Shown: piece after piece, positions 23,691-33,649 of the stretch
Numbering within the stretch: position 1 is the stretch's first letter
How the letters are laid out: the number at the start of each line of letters is the position of its first letter
Source of the DNA: Bacteroidales bacterium
GTDB lineage: Bacteria > Bacteroidota > Bacteroidia > Bacteroidales > UBA4181
Length of the DNA stretch: 47,002 bases
Assembly (NCBI GenBank): GCA_017523725.1
Contig: JAFWVY010000031.1
Coordinates: 1 to 47,002 of the forward strand
Direction: 5' to 3'
Position numbers and translations under genes: made by a program
The notes under the pieces: generated by a model
The model's database searches: none
Seen by the model: the letters and a program-made list of their open reading frames with translations, nothing else
What the model was told of the DNA's origin: nothing

Positions 23691-24206
23691 TTACTTTATC
23701 GCCCGACTCTTCCCCGAAAAACGGAAAGTGTCTTCTTCGTATTTCACACCATTGAGTTTCCAACTACGGTCACAGGTGGGATGACGGCCTTCCTTATGGT
23801 CCGAACAATGGTAGTGGATGATGTCCTGGCTTCCGTCTGGCCAGTTCAAGACCATATCCTCATCCATATCGGCCGCACCGTCAATCTCGCCGAAAACAAG
23901 CCGGTAAACCGTCTCCCCTTCCACCTCCTGAGGTACGGCCAGAAGTCCATGCATCACCGCGAGATATGCCTTTGTTCCTGTTGGGGCGTGATCCACGGTC
24001 TCCTTGACCGTATAAGTCACCCCTTTGAAGGTCAGCGTCATGCCGGGCATATCCGGCGAGATGATGGAGTTACCGTCGGCATCGAAGGCCTCGATCGTCA
24101 CATTCACGGGAGCCCAATCAACAATCCAGTCTTCCGAGCCGTCGTCGCACGATGTTGCGGCCAGCAATCCGGCCAGACATGCCGCGTAATAAAACAGTCT
24201 TCTCAT
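23691..24206 (-). CDS. Lipoprotein of unknown function
   Basis: A 171-residue protein with a lipobox (LAATSC). The mature part starts with an acidic run (DDGSEDW), followed by an Ig- or transthyretin-like beta-rich section (VNVTIEAFDADGNSIISPDM) and a C-terminal part containing DIIHYHCSDHKEGRHPTCD with two Cys and four His. I do not recognise the family. It lies 20 bases behind the GH78 gene and is probably co-transcribed, so it may assist surface carbohydrate handling. The His/Cys segment could bind a metal or form a disulfide. Confidence 0.7.
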   Translation of the reverse strand: MRRLFYYAACLAGLLAATSCDDGSEDWIVDWAPVNVTIEAFDADGNSIISPDMPGMTLTFKGVTYTVKETVDHAPTGTKAYLAVMHGLLAVPQEVEGETVYRLVFGEIDGAADMDEDMVLNWPDGSQDIIHYHCSDHKEGRHPTCDRSWKLNGVKYEEDTFRFSGKSRAIK

Positions 24207-24226
24207 TTTCCGGACAATTCAGCACC

Positions 24227-26782
24227 CTACTTCTCAATCGTGTAAGAACCGGCGGCGTACGTTTTGCCTTCGGTTTCGCCGGGCAGTGTCACAAGGGCGG
24301 TCGTTCCTTCCGGAACGGTGAAATCCCAGATCCACTTGTCGCCGTCGTAGCGCCAGGCGCTCTTCACGAGGCCGGCGGCAGACTGGTACTCCGCCTCCAG
24401 ACTTCCCAGCCGTTTGTCAGGCACCGGTTTCATGATGATATGCTTGAATCCGGGCTGTTCCGTATCGGCTGCGATGCCGGCGGCGGTTTCCCATATCCAC
24501 TGGCAGACCGTGCCGTAGGCATAGTGGTTGAAACTGTTCATGCCCTGGGGCCCCATGCCGTCCTCGATGGTGTAGCTGTTCCAGCGTTCCCAGACCGTCG
24601 TGGCACCGTTGTCCACCGAATACAGCCAGCTCGGGTTCTTGCGCTGGAAAAGCAGCTCGTAAGCCATATCGACCATGCCGTTGTCGGTCAGGGTCTGCAT
24701 CAGGATGGACGTGCCCAGGAAGCCCGTCTGCAGGCAGTTGCCGTGCGCGACGAAATTCTCACGCAGCCGGGCGATCATCTTTTCGCGGGCCTCGCCTTCG
24801 ACCAGACGGTTCTTCAGCGCGAAAAGCGCCGGCGTCTGCATGGTGTTCAGCAGTTCCTCCTTGAAAAGGCCTTCCTCATCCAGAAAACGCTCGCGAAGGT
24901 AGCCTTTCGCCTCGGCGGTCATCCGTTCGTACTTCGCGGCATCCCGTCCCGTGGCCTTGGCCATGTCGCGCATCATCTCCGCATCGATCAACCAGTAGGA
25001 GGCACACAGGTAGTTCCAGTACTCCACAGCCTCCGGCAGCGGCTGACGACCGGGCCCGAAGGCCTTCTCGCTGCGTGTTTCCAGCGGCTCGTAGCTCAGC
25101 CAGTCGGCCCACTGGTAGTTGCCGTTCTCCGATATATTGGCGTTGTGGTCGTATTTGGTCTCGTTCACATGGGCCATGAAACGTTCCATCGAAGCCCAGT
25201 TCTCGTCGATGATGTCTTTGTCGGCATACTGTTTCCAGATGGTCCAGGGTACAATGACGCCTGCATCGGCCCATCCCACGCGCATCATGTTGTTGCCATA
25301 CTGCGCCAGCGGCGCCACGCCCGGATAGGCACCGGTCTCGCTCTGCGTGTCGCGCAGGTCACGCATCCATTTGTGGAAGAAAGCCTTCGTGTTGGCAAAA
25401 AATGTACCCGTGGCCGCAAAGACCTGCGTATCGGCCGTCCAGCCCAGACGCTCGTTGCGCTGCGGACAGTCGGTCGGCACCGACAGGTAATTCGAAAGCT
25501 GTCCCCATATCGTATTTTGTATCAAACGATTCACCAAGTCGTTCCCGGTTTTGAGCGTACCGGTTTCGAGACGCTGTGCCATAGAGGTCACCGGCACCGA
25601 TTCTATCTGGTTGATGGTTACTTCGTCGGTCGAAGTGATGTTGATGACCCGGTAGCCGAAGAAAGTGAAATGCGGATACCATGTCACCGGTTTTGCACTG
25701 GCCGCAAAGGTGTAGTCCATCCGCATGCCCGCATCCGGCACGCGCAGGTTCAGCCGGTGCACGCTGCCCTCCGGACCGTCCATGCCGCGGCTCTTCAGGC
25801 CCATCCTGTCGTTCAGCAGTTCACCGGTGGTACACGTCAGACGCGTCCCCTCCCCGGCCTTGAAGACGAAACGCGGCACGGCCGAAGCATTCTGGCCGAA
25901 ATCTACGACCAGGTTCTCGCCCGGTTTCACTGTCATCGGCTCGCCTGCCTTGTACTGGCGCAGGATGATCACTTTGCCGTAGGCCTCGTCCGAAGCGCCC
26001 TCCACGTCCTTCCAGACGTATGCCGATACAGGACTCAGAGCCAAATCGTTGCGAAGATAGACCTCGGCACCTTCGCTCGGCAGAATCTCGCCGTTGAATT
26101 CATTGCTCGTCACAGGTTGCTTGAGCAGCTCCGGCGTATCATAGCCCGGCGCGATGCGCGCATCGTATTCTTCGCCGTCGAAAATGGCCGCATGCTGCAC
26201 CGGACCGGCAATACCGGCCTTCCAACGCTCCGTATCCGTACCCAGCAATTCCGTGCTGCCGTCGGCATACGTGAGCTGCAGCACCGCCCGGAAGGCGCAT
26301 TTCGTGCCGATCATGCCCTGGTGACCGGCCGGCGTCACAATCTTGTCGGCCCACCAACCCGGCGTCACCTGGGCCGCCAGTACGTTCTCAGCCCCGGCCG
26401 CCCCGTTCAGCAGCGCCGTCACATCATAGGTGAAACTCCGTTTGGTCTTGGCATAGTGCGTAAAACCGGGTTTCAGCACTTCCTCGCCCACATTCTGCCC
26501 GTTCACATAGATTTCGTACACCCCGAGGCCGGTGGTCATCCAAATGGCCTTTGTTACCTTCTTGCCGTTCTTTACGGTGGATACGAACCAGTTGGCACCA
26601 TCCGCCGCCCGGGCACCGTCACGCACCACGCCCGTCACCACCGGCGCGTCCGCCACTGCAATCCACTGCGACACGTTCCAGCTGTCGCGGTCGAGGGCCG
26701 CCGTCCGGACCGCCTCCTGCATCTTGTCGCCGCCGCAAGCAGTCAGCCACAGCGCCGCCGCAGACCATAAATATTTCTTCAT
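24227..26782 (-). CDS. GH78 alpha-L-rhamnosidase lipoprotein
   Basis: An 851-residue exported lipoprotein (lipobox LWLTAC, Cys16). It has the multi-domain GH78 plan: beta-domains to about residue 400 including MTTGLGVYEIYVNGQNVGEE and LVVDFGQNASA, then an (alpha/alpha)6 barrel. The catalytic region PTDCPQRNERLGWTADTQVF holds the general acid Glu444, and GATTVWERWNSY carries the second conserved acid. YGTVCQWIWETAAGI and a C-terminal beta domain complete it. Length is normal for the family. It probably frees rhamnose from pectin or glycan side chains outside the cell. Confidence 0.93.
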   Translation of the reverse strand: MKKYLWSAAALWLTACGGDKMQEAVRTAALDRDSWNVSQWIAVADAPVVTGVVRDGARAADGANWFVSTVKNGKKVTKAIWMTTGLGVYEIYVNGQNVGEEVLKPGFTHYAKTKRSFTYDVTALLNGAAGAENVLAAQVTPGWWADKIVTPAGHQGMIGTKCAFRAVLQLTYADGSTELLGTDTERWKAGIAGPVQHAAIFDGEEYDARIAPGYDTPELLKQPVTSNEFNGEILPSEGAEVYLRNDLALSPVSAYVWKDVEGASDEAYGKVIILRQYKAGEPMTVKPGENLVVDFGQNASAVPRFVFKAGEGTRLTCTTGELLNDRMGLKSRGMDGPEGSVHRLNLRVPDAGMRMDYTFAASAKPVTWYPHFTFFGYRVINITSTDEVTINQIESVPVTSMAQRLETGTLKTGNDLVNRLIQNTIWGQLSNYLSVPTDCPQRNERLGWTADTQVFAATGTFFANTKAFFHKWMRDLRDTQSETGAYPGVAPLAQYGNNMMRVGWADAGVIVPWTIWKQYADKDIIDENWASMERFMAHVNETKYDHNANISENGNYQWADWLSYEPLETRSEKAFGPGRQPLPEAVEYWNYLCASYWLIDAEMMRDMAKATGRDAAKYERMTAEAKGYLRERFLDEEGLFKEELLNTMQTPALFALKNRLVEGEAREKMIARLRENFVAHGNCLQTGFLGTSILMQTLTDNGMVDMAYELLFQRKNPSWLYSVDNGATTVWERWNSYTIEDGMGPQGMNSFNHYAYGTVCQWIWETAAGIAADTEQPGFKHIIMKPVPDKRLGSLEAEYQSAAGLVKSAWRYDGDKWIWDFTVPEGTTALVTLPGETEGKTYAAGSYTIEK

Positions 26783-26863
26783 AGTTGTTTTATTTAAGGG
26801 ATTTTACTTGTTGATTTCTATATACTTACAATTCCACAGTGCGGAGGCGACGACAGATGTCCG

Positions 26864-28057
26864 TCATTCCCCTTCCTGGATGAGTTTCCTTTCGCGCGGC
26901 GTGAAATCGGCCGTGTCGGGCTGCCAGGCGGGATCGGGCATATACCACCAGAACTTCTCGAAATAGCGTCTCAGTTTTCTGTCTTTGAACACAAATCCAC
27001 GGCTGGCGTAAGGCAGGTTCTGCAGGATGCGCCGGCGCTCCTCCGTCTTGCCCGGTTCTGTCAGATAAGCGCCAGGCTGATATCTGTCGCTGCGGTCGTA
27101 AAAGGTACCCAGTACAAAGTCATCGTAATGCAGTCTCTCGGCAGACTGGATGGTCATATTGCCCTTGGGTCTGAAGTTCGTGGCGTGCCATTCCACCGTA
27201 CCGTTTCTCAACGCGGTTTCAATATAGAGGTCCTCAAAATTCCGGGTCTTTTTAATCTTCCCCGTACCCTCTGCCACCACAAACTCCGATCCGGCAAAGA
27301 GAGAGTCGGCCACGAAGAAGTGTTTGGCAGTATTGGGGGCCGTTATGCGCAGGGTAAAATCGTCAATCTGCCGGTTCGCCCAACGCAAAGCGGGCAGCAG
27401 CCAGTACGGAACCTCAAAGGTACGGCCAACGCCGTAACTCATGCGATAACGGTAGGTATGATGCACCGTATTCAACCCGGGATTGAAACGGGCGATAAAA
27501 TAATAGGCATATGCAAAATCGATAAGACTGTCTTTCTTTGCATCATACAGCATGGCGTTGTGGGGCAGGTCATCGCCGTTGCGCATTTTGACCTCTCCAT
27601 AGGATTTCCACCGGTCCAGGTCAAGCGGAATGAATTCGCATGCCTCGTCGTATTTCGTCTTCACGACCGCATTCAGGTAAGTCAGACGCTCATGATTCAT
27701 CTCTACCGTGAAATTGCTGATATACGGATGGATGCCGTCGCGGGAGAAAACCGCCTCGCTATCGTTGTAGGGTGCCTCGGCTTCAAACCCCATCGTAACC
27801 GTTTTCGCGGGGCCGTTGTTCATCAGTTCGTATTGTACGTCCACTTCCGCATATCCGTCATCGAAGAGCCGGATGCTCAGCACTTCCTTGGCAAGCGCGA
27901 TATCGGTCTCCTGAATCGGTACCAGATGGTTGCCGTTGACGTAGAACACGCCGTCATTGCCTTGTGCCGCATACGGCAGAAGTGCCGCCAGGAGAATAGA
28001 GATGCAGCAGAGCAACTTGCGTCCGGCGAATATCTCTTTAAAATCGTTCATTTTCAT
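26864..28057 (-). CDS. Exported YARHG-domain protein
   Basis: A 397-residue protein; the start may also be Met3 (28051). A hydrophobic signal segment (LLCCISILLAALLPYAAQG) is followed by NDGVFYVNGNHLVPIQETDI, which resembles DUF4424-type N-termini. The C-terminus has the YARHG motif as LPYASRGFVF, followed by LRRYFEKFWWYMPDP. YARHG proteins are extracellular and of unknown function, often with a role near the cell wall. It is read after the glycosyltransferase gene (22-base gap) and 81 bases before the GH78 gene. Confidence 0.85.
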   Translation of the reverse strand: MKMNDFKEIFAGRKLLCCISILLAALLPYAAQGNDGVFYVNGNHLVPIQETDIALAKEVLSIRLFDDGYAEVDVQYELMNNGPAKTVTMGFEAEAPYNDSEAVFSRDGIHPYISNFTVEMNHERLTYLNAVVKTKYDEACEFIPLDLDRWKSYGEVKMRNGDDLPHNAMLYDAKKDSLIDFAYAYYFIARFNPGLNTVHHTYRYRMSYGVGRTFEVPYWLLPALRWANRQIDDFTLRITAPNTAKHFFVADSLFAGSEFVVAEGTGKIKKTRNFEDLYIETALRNGTVEWHATNFRPKGNMTIQSAERLHYDDFVLGTFYDRSDRYQPGAYLTEPGKTEERRRILQNLPYASRGFVFKDRKLRRYFEKFWWYMPDPAWQPDTADFTPRERKLIQEGE

Positions 28058-28079
28058 TAAGTTAATTTTTTATGGTTAA

Positions 28080-28820
28080 TTAGACAGTGCATTTCCAGGG
28101 GATGTGATTTACCAGTCTGTGCAGCCATCGCCTGAGGCTGTGCGTCCGTCGGTCTTTCTTGAGCCATGCGTTGGCAAAATGATGCACGCAGTAGGTGTTT
28201 TCCGACACGATGTAGGTGGGTCTCCCGTCTTCGGGTTTCAGATAGACGTTGGCACAGAACCAGTCGCCCGGAAACTCGTTGAACCGGCCGTTGTCGTCGC
28301 GGAATTCCGAGATGTCGGAGATACAGACGATGTCGCGTTTCCGGGAAATGATGCCGTGCGCGATATCCGGCATGACACGCATGTCCTTTGTACCGTCCGC
28401 CTTGATGAAGGGCCGGCCGGCATAATAATCCAGGATTTCGCCGATCCATTCCGAGCCCTTTTCCGCCCCGAAAGCAGCTATCTCCATGCGGTTCCCGACA
28501 CTTTCATGTCCCACGAAATAAGGCAGATGAAGCAGGTCGTCGAACGATTTCAGCACCTCGACATCACAGTCCAGATAGATGCCGCCGTAGTGGTAAACCG
28601 CATACATGCGGATATAATCCGCCGCGAAGGCATATTTTCCCGCATCGAACGCCTGCCTGCACCAGAGAGACTGGTCCAGGTCGAACCGCCGGGTGTCCCA
28701 GAGCATGAATTCGTAACCGGGCAGCAGGCGCCGCCAGGAGTCAATGCAACGCTGCACAAGTTCCGGGAAGGCATCGGGACCCAGCCAGCAATAGTGGACA
28801 ATCTTGGGTATCACAGGCAA
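28080..28820 (-). CDS. GT32-type glycosyltransferase (DxD sugar transferase)
   Basis: A 246-residue enzyme of the Gly_transf_sug (DxD) family. The N-terminal IPKIVHYCWLGPD is the family signature, and the nucleotide-sugar/metal site is GGIYLDCDVEVLKSFD with Asp84 and Asp86. HHFANAWLK near the end is also conserved. Relatives add sugars to capsule, LPS or O-glycans in the cytoplasm. Its start is 1 base after the symporter stop, so the two are co-transcribed. The acceptor cannot be read, and no other surface-glycan assembly genes are next to it. Confidence 0.88.
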   Translation of the reverse strand: MPVIPKIVHYCWLGPDAFPELVQRCIDSWRRLLPGYEFMLWDTRRFDLDQSLWCRQAFDAGKYAFAADYIRMYAVYHYGGIYLDCDVEVLKSFDDLLHLPYFVGHESVGNRMEIAAFGAEKGSEWIGEILDYYAGRPFIKADGTKDMRVMPDIAHGIISRKRDIVCISDISEFRDDNGRFNEFPGDWFCANVYLKPEDGRPTYIVSENTYCVHHFANAWLKKDRRTHSLRRWLHRLVNHIPWKCTV

Positions 28821-28821
28821 A

Positions 28822-30024
28822 TCAGGATTCTACCGGTTTCAGATCGTGGTCGGTCATCGCACAGACGCACGAATCGCTCCAGACATTCTCGGCAGTCTCC
28901 ACCATGTCGATGATGGTGTAGATAGGCAGGATGGCGCCCAAGACGGCCACTGGAGCGCCGATACCCGACATGAGCGAGAACGTGAGGAAATAGCAGCCCA
29001 TCGGTACGCCGGCATTGCCGACGGCAGCGATGACGGCAATGAGAAGCCAGAGCAGCATGGGCGGCAGGGTCAGCTGGATGCCGCCCGACTGCATCACGAA
29101 AAGCGACGTGACGAGAATAAAGGCGGCGCATCCATTCATGTTGATGGTCGTACAGATGGGCAGCACGAAGCGGGCCACCTCACGGCGGGCGCCCAGCCGC
29201 TCTTCGGCCGATTCCATCGTGACGGGCAGCGTGGCAGCACTGCTTTTCGTGAACAGCGCCATCAGCACGGCGGGCAGCATACGGCTGAACACATGCAGCG
29301 GATTCAGGCCCCGAGCCAGGAGGAACAGTGGCAGCACGACAAAGAACTGGATGAAGTTACCGCCCAGCACCACCAGCACATATTTGCCCAGCGACGCCGC
29401 AATCAGACCGCCGCTGATCTGTGCCGAAAGCTGCGCGGCAAATGCCACGATGCCCAACGGCAGGGCCCAGATGAGCCAGCGGATGAGCGTAAACAGCAGT
29501 TCCTGCAACCCCAGGCAACCCTTGATGACCGTCGCCTTGTTTTCCGATTCCGGCAGGTATGACAGGCCGATGCCCACTGCGAAGGCTATCAGCAGCAGGC
29601 TCAAGACGTTTCCTTCGAGGAACGGCCGCATCACGTTGTTCGGGACAATGCTGAGGATATGATTGTAGAGCGTCAGCGGCTGGCTGTCGGAAACCGATTC
29701 CGACGCAGCCGTCACCGTGGCGAGGTCGAGACCCTCGGGCGCAATCAGCAGATAGAGCAGAAGTCCCACGGCCGCCGCGGCAAAGGTGGTCAGCAGCGTA
29801 TAAACGAGGGTGCGGCGGAATATGCGGCCGGACTCTTTCTGGGTGCCCAGCGACGCCAGCGTCGTGACGACGGCCAGCACGATGGTCGGCACCGCCAGCA
29901 GCTGGAACAGCCGTGTATAAACACTCGCCACAAAGTCCATCACCGACTGAAGCCACGGCAGGCCGAGCAATCCAAGGACAGCACCCAGCACGAGCGCGCC
30001 AATCCATATCAAAGTCTGTTTCAT
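28822..30024 (-). CDS. Dicarboxylate/amino acid:cation symporter
   Basis: About 400 residues starting at MKQTLIW (30024). It is an SDF-type (GltP/DctA) transporter with about eight membrane helices and two hairpins. The Ser-rich hairpin motif is ALFTKSSAATLPVTM; TTINMNGCAAF corresponds to the NMDGT cation-binding motif, with Cys in place of Thr; and GNAGVPMGCYFLT is the HP2 tip. It imports glutamate, aspartate, C4-dicarboxylates or serine with Na+ or H+; NMNGC rather than NMDGT may point to a neutral amino acid substrate such as serine. A perfect -7 box lies 57 bases upstream. Confidence 0.9.
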   Translation of the reverse strand: MKQTLIWIGALVLGAVLGLLGLPWLQSVMDFVASVYTRLFQLLAVPTIVLAVVTTLASLGTQKESGRIFRRTLVYTLLTTFAAAAVGLLLYLLIAPEGLDLATVTAASESVSDSQPLTLYNHILSIVPNNVMRPFLEGNVLSLLLIAFAVGIGLSYLPESENKATVIKGCLGLQELLFTLIRWLIWALPLGIVAFAAQLSAQISGGLIAASLGKYVLVVLGGNFIQFFVVLPLFLLARGLNPLHVFSRMLPAVLMALFTKSSAATLPVTMESAEERLGARREVARFVLPICTTINMNGCAAFILVTSLFVMQSGGIQLTLPPMLLWLLIAVIAAVGNAGVPMGCYFLTFSLMSGIGAPVAVLGAILPIYTIIDMVETAENVWSDSCVCAMTDHDLKPVES

Positions 30025-30080
30025 AATGTCTGCATGTTGCGCCGGATAATCTGCAAAACATTCCGGCAAATCCAAGGATG

Positions 30081-30088
30081 CAAAGTTA
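30081..30088 (-). promoter_or_regulatory. -7 box upstream of the symporter
   Basis: TAACTTTG on the minus strand (30088-30081) is an exact TAnnTTTG. It would give a leader of about 50 bases for the symporter-GT32-YARHG unit. No good -33 was found. Confidence 0.5.
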
Positions 30089-30176
30089 CAACGGTTTGCG
30101 TTCCGCAGGTCGCGATAACGTCACAAATTTTACCGTTCCGACGAGGATGGAAGGATACCATCATACGTCATACGCC

Positions 30177-31070
30177 TCACTTCTCCAACTTTTCCAACCA
30201 TTCCAGAAAAGATTTTTTCCACTGAGCCGATTCTGAGGTCTCCGGCATGCCGGAAGCTCCGAACCCGTGGCCGCCCGTCTCATATTGGATGAATGTATGC
30301 GGCACGTGAACGGCCGTCAGCGCAGAGTCAAGCAGTTCGGTGTTCCGGTAATGCACGACGGGGTCGTCCTTGCACTGCACCATGAAGACCGGCGGACAGC
30401 CGGACGGCACATGCTTCTCCAGCGACAGTGAATCCTGCCAGACAGGGTCATGCTGTCCCGCGAGGCCGAGCAGGGCTCTTCTTGAGCGTTTGTGGACATA
30501 CGGGCCGGACATCGTGACAACGGGATAGATAAGCGCGTCGAAACCGGGACGAGCCTCGCCGACGGCACTCTCCACCGCGGACATCGCCAGATGACCGCCT
30601 GCAGAGAACCCCATGACACCCACCCGGTTCTTGTCAACACCCCATCTTGCGGCATCCGCCCGGACCTGCGCCACCGCCCGCAGCAGATCCTGCCGGGGCC
30701 GGGGGTGACAGCTGTTCCGGACAAGGTATCTCAAGGGGCTGAAAAAGACGAAGCTGTTCGCGGTTCTGTATTTCAGCACGAAGGCGGATATGCCATGCTG
30801 GTTGAGCCATCGCGCCACATCCTCGCCCTCACCTTTCATATCGTGAAAAAGGTAACTTCCGCCGGGACATACGATGACTGCAGGATGGCCTTCTCCCGCT
30901 ACCGGATAGGCCGTCATCACGACTTTTTCCGTGGCCGTTCCTTCCCAGATATTGAGGTCGGTCCGGGCATGTACCGCCAGGACAGAAAGTAAGAACACAA
31001 TGCAGTTCGTCGTCCTCAGAATCTTATGTTTCAAGACTTTGTGGTAATATTTTCCGGTTGACGAACTCAT
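30177..31070 (-). CDS. Exported alpha/beta hydrolase (esterase-like)
   Basis: A 297-residue protein with a basic N-terminus and one hydrophobic export segment (CIVFLLSVLAVHA). The oxyanion motif VCPGGSY (about residues 67-73), the nucleophile Ser156 in GVMGFSAGGH, an Asp in CKDDPVV and a His in GGHGFG make a complete triad. It is closest to acetyl-xylan or feruloyl esterase-like (BD-FAE) members. It follows the GH9 gene by 27 bases, so it probably removes acyl groups from the polysaccharide attacked by the GH9 and fusion enzymes. The substrate is inferred from context. Confidence 0.85.
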   Translation of the reverse strand: MSSSTGKYYHKVLKHKILRTTNCIVFLLSVLAVHARTDLNIWEGTATEKVVMTAYPVAGEGHPAVIVCPGGSYLFHDMKGEGEDVARWLNQHGISAFVLKYRTANSFVFFSPLRYLVRNSCHPRPRQDLLRAVAQVRADAARWGVDKNRVGVMGFSAGGHLAMSAVESAVGEARPGFDALIYPVVTMSGPYVHKRSRRALLGLAGQHDPVWQDSLSLEKHVPSGCPPVFMVQCKDDPVVHYRNTELLDSALTAVHVPHTFIQYETGGHGFGASGMPETSESAQWKKSFLEWLEKLEK

Positions 31071-31097
31071 ATGTGCATGGCAGAGGTGACACCCGGT

Positions 31098-33647
31098 CTA
31101 TTTCCCGGCCAGATCTCTGGCAGCCAATACCAGGAACATGTAATGCGAGGAGCCGCCGCCAAGCACGTACTCCACCTGCTGCCACAGATACGGGAAGGTC
31201 AGCAATTCCGGAAAATCCGGACGGATAAGCGCCGTGCCGGAGACTGTACCGCCTGGAATGTAAGACCAGTCGGCCCTGTTGAGGCCGTAGCCCACCGTCA
31301 CCGACTGCGCACCCACGCCACCCGCAAAGGAAGCCTGGTTGGAACCCGGGTGACGTCCCAGGATGAAATGCAGGGCGTCAAGCACCTGGTCCGGAGCAAA
31401 GATGTCGGGATAATTCTTGGCCAGGAAATAATGGCGGTAACCGAAGGACTGGATATCCCAGCCGGCACCCCAGATGCTGGGACGGTAGGGCACGCCGTAG
31501 GGTGTCTCCGCACTCTGGCGGTCCAGCTGGCTGCGGTAGCGCTGCAGCGCCGCGCGGAAGGCCTCGCACTGCTCACGGTACTTCTCCTGCCCTTCCATCT
31601 GCTTCTCCACACGGGCCATATACCACGCGCAACTGCTGGCAGAGGCCGTCACAGCGTTCCAGTTGGCCAGAATGAAGTCGAAATACTGCGCCTCACCCGT
31701 GGTCAGATATAACTCCGTCGCGAGCTGCATGCGGTTCATCGGACGGTCGCGACCGGACTGGGCCGCCGCCTGCGCTTTCGCAAAAACCTCTCTTGCAATC
31801 CGCTCACAATGGGTTGCAAGCGTGTCGTTGTAACCACGCAGGACACGGGCGGAAGCCGCCAGGTTCACGGCATGCGCCATGCCGTCGCCCGTATCCGGGA
31901 AGATCCAGCGGTCGTCGTCGTTGCCCGGCACCTCGTCCGACATCGTGGAGGCGTCGCCAAGCAGTGTATATTGACGCAAATTATTGGTAATGATTCCCTT
32001 GGCAAAACGTCCGAGGGCCAGATAGCAGCTCACGTCATGGAGCATGCCGTGCTCGATCTGCTGGACGATGTCGTTGTGTCCGTCCGGCTCGTGAATCTCC
32101 ACGATACGCCGGGGCTGGTCGATGGCCGTGGCATCGATCTCGGGATGGAAAGCCTCCAGCGCCATCGTGAGGATATAGCACTCGTTGCCCGTAGTATGGC
32201 GCACGTCGTCGTCGCCGGCATCATGCCAGCCGCCCTTGTTGACGCCGGGAACAGGCTCGAGCGCCTTGAAGCGCGTACCGTTGTCGGCGGGCTGCACATA
32301 ACCGTCGATGTGGTTGCCTTCCGGCGCCATCAGCGCATCGTCGAGATGGCATGCATCGTGCCAGACGCGGTATTTTTCCATCACCTTCATGTGACACATC
32401 TGCACCGGCAGGAAATATTCGATAACCGGCTGCCAGACGCCCCGGTCATAGACATCGGAAGCAATGCGGAAAATAGGAGACGCACTGTCGCCATAGCGGA
32501 CCTGGTAAAGGCCCTCCTCCGTGATGCCGGTAAAATCTGCCTTCAGGTATTTGTACCGCAGGAAATTGCCTTCCCACACCACGGCCGGAATCTTCTTCAC
32601 GACATGTTCGCCGTCGGCTTCATAGCGCACGATGGTCGCCTCGGCAAGCGGAGTGTCCCGCCGGTCGGTTTCGATGATCGCCACCTTGGGCTGACTGGGC
32701 AGGTAACCCACCTGCGAAGTCTGCACCACGGGCTTGTAGGTCCAACCCGGAACAACGTTGGGTTCGATATACCACTGCACGGCCTTCTTCGTGACTCCTG
32801 CAGGAATGTCCGAGCGAAGAACGAACCAGCCGTTGTTGTGGTTCATCCGGCCGTCGTAGAGCTTGAGATCAGCCCCGGTCACGGCCCGGATGGTCAGGCG
32901 GCTGTACGGATCGTCCGGACGGACGGTGAAACTCCGTCCGACAGCATAGGGTTCGGCAATCACGGCATCCGCCGTGAAAGGACTGTAACCCTCGCCGATA
33001 AGATGTTTCACATCCGTGTTCGGCGTGTTGGCCGGATGGAAATTACCCACACTCTTGTACACATAACTCTCCTGGGTCAGCAGCGGCGCATTGGGCTGCT
33101 GGGGGAAAATACCCTGCCGGCCGTCCATGATCCAGGGCTTGCCGAAAAGGTCGCCCGGAAAGAATTCGAGGTTGAATCCCGCCCGTCCGGCCATCACCTC
33201 AGGTACGGGCCGGTCCAGGTCTACCGTGAGCAGGAAACCGCTGCCGGAGGGTTCCAGCGTGACGGTATAAACCAACTGGACATCCGGATAGATCATCGGG
33301 TTGAACCCCGTAAAATGCCGGGTGGAATCGGGAAAACAGAGCGTCGTGATGATGCGTTCGCCTTCCACCTTGCGGCTGAGCTGCTTCGGAACGGGCTGCC
33401 ACTGACCTGGCGTAGGCTCGAAACGGATATCGCCGTTGCTCGCCACGCGATGGCCATGCATCAGGATGGAGATACCGCCCTGATGTCCCTCGGGATAAAA
33501 ATCGTTGAAAGCCATGACATCAACGCCGTCCCTGCTGTAATAGCCGGAGGTGTTAAGACTGAAATTCTGGGCTTTAATCTCATCCGGGAAGAGAAGGACG
33601 ACGGCCGCGGCCAGAAACGCGGAGAAGAGGATGGTGATTCGCGTCAT
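31098..33647 (-). CDS. GH9-family glycoside hydrolase
   Basis: About 849 residues from MTRITILF at 33647, 2 bases after the fusion gene stop. A signal peptide is followed by about 280 residues of beta-rich sequence I do not recognise, an Ig-like CelD_N domain (TSQVGYLPSQPKVAIIE), then the (alpha/alpha)6 GH9 barrel. KGGWHDAGDDDVRH carries the catalytic base pair (Asp476, Asp479), and QQVEYVLGGGSSHY holds the likely acid Glu. GH9 members cut beta-1,4-glucans; some are exo-glucosaminidases or act on xyloglucan. Co-expression with the epimerase fusion and an esterase suggests a beta-linked hemicellulose substrate. Confidence 0.9.
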   Translation of the reverse strand: MTRITILFSAFLAAAVVLLFPDEIKAQNFSLNTSGYYSRDGVDVMAFNDFYPEGHQGGISILMHGHRVASNGDIRFEPTPGQWQPVPKQLSRKVEGERIITTLCFPDSTRHFTGFNPMIYPDVQLVYTVTLEPSGSGFLLTVDLDRPVPEVMAGRAGFNLEFFPGDLFGKPWIMDGRQGIFPQQPNAPLLTQESYVYKSVGNFHPANTPNTDVKHLIGEGYSPFTADAVIAEPYAVGRSFTVRPDDPYSRLTIRAVTGADLKLYDGRMNHNNGWFVLRSDIPAGVTKKAVQWYIEPNVVPGWTYKPVVQTSQVGYLPSQPKVAIIETDRRDTPLAEATIVRYEADGEHVVKKIPAVVWEGNFLRYKYLKADFTGITEEGLYQVRYGDSASPIFRIASDVYDRGVWQPVIEYFLPVQMCHMKVMEKYRVWHDACHLDDALMAPEGNHIDGYVQPADNGTRFKALEPVPGVNKGGWHDAGDDDVRHTTGNECYILTMALEAFHPEIDATAIDQPRRIVEIHEPDGHNDIVQQIEHGMLHDVSCYLALGRFAKGIITNNLRQYTLLGDASTMSDEVPGNDDDRWIFPDTGDGMAHAVNLAASARVLRGYNDTLATHCERIAREVFAKAQAAAQSGRDRPMNRMQLATELYLTTGEAQYFDFILANWNAVTASASSCAWYMARVEKQMEGQEKYREQCEAFRAALQRYRSQLDRQSAETPYGVPYRPSIWGAGWDIQSFGYRHYFLAKNYPDIFAPDQVLDALHFILGRHPGSNQASFAGGVGAQSVTVGYGLNRADWSYIPGGTVSGTALIRPDFPELLTFPYLWQQVEYVLGGGSSHYMFLVLAARDLAGK

Positions 33648-33649
33648 AA

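Noticed and set aside
24152..26770. An 872-codon open frame on the plus strand opposite the GH78 gene
   Set aside because: It is a codon-bias shadow of the rhamnosidase: no recognisable domains, low-complexity Arg/His-rich translation, and the opposite frame has full GH78 motifs.
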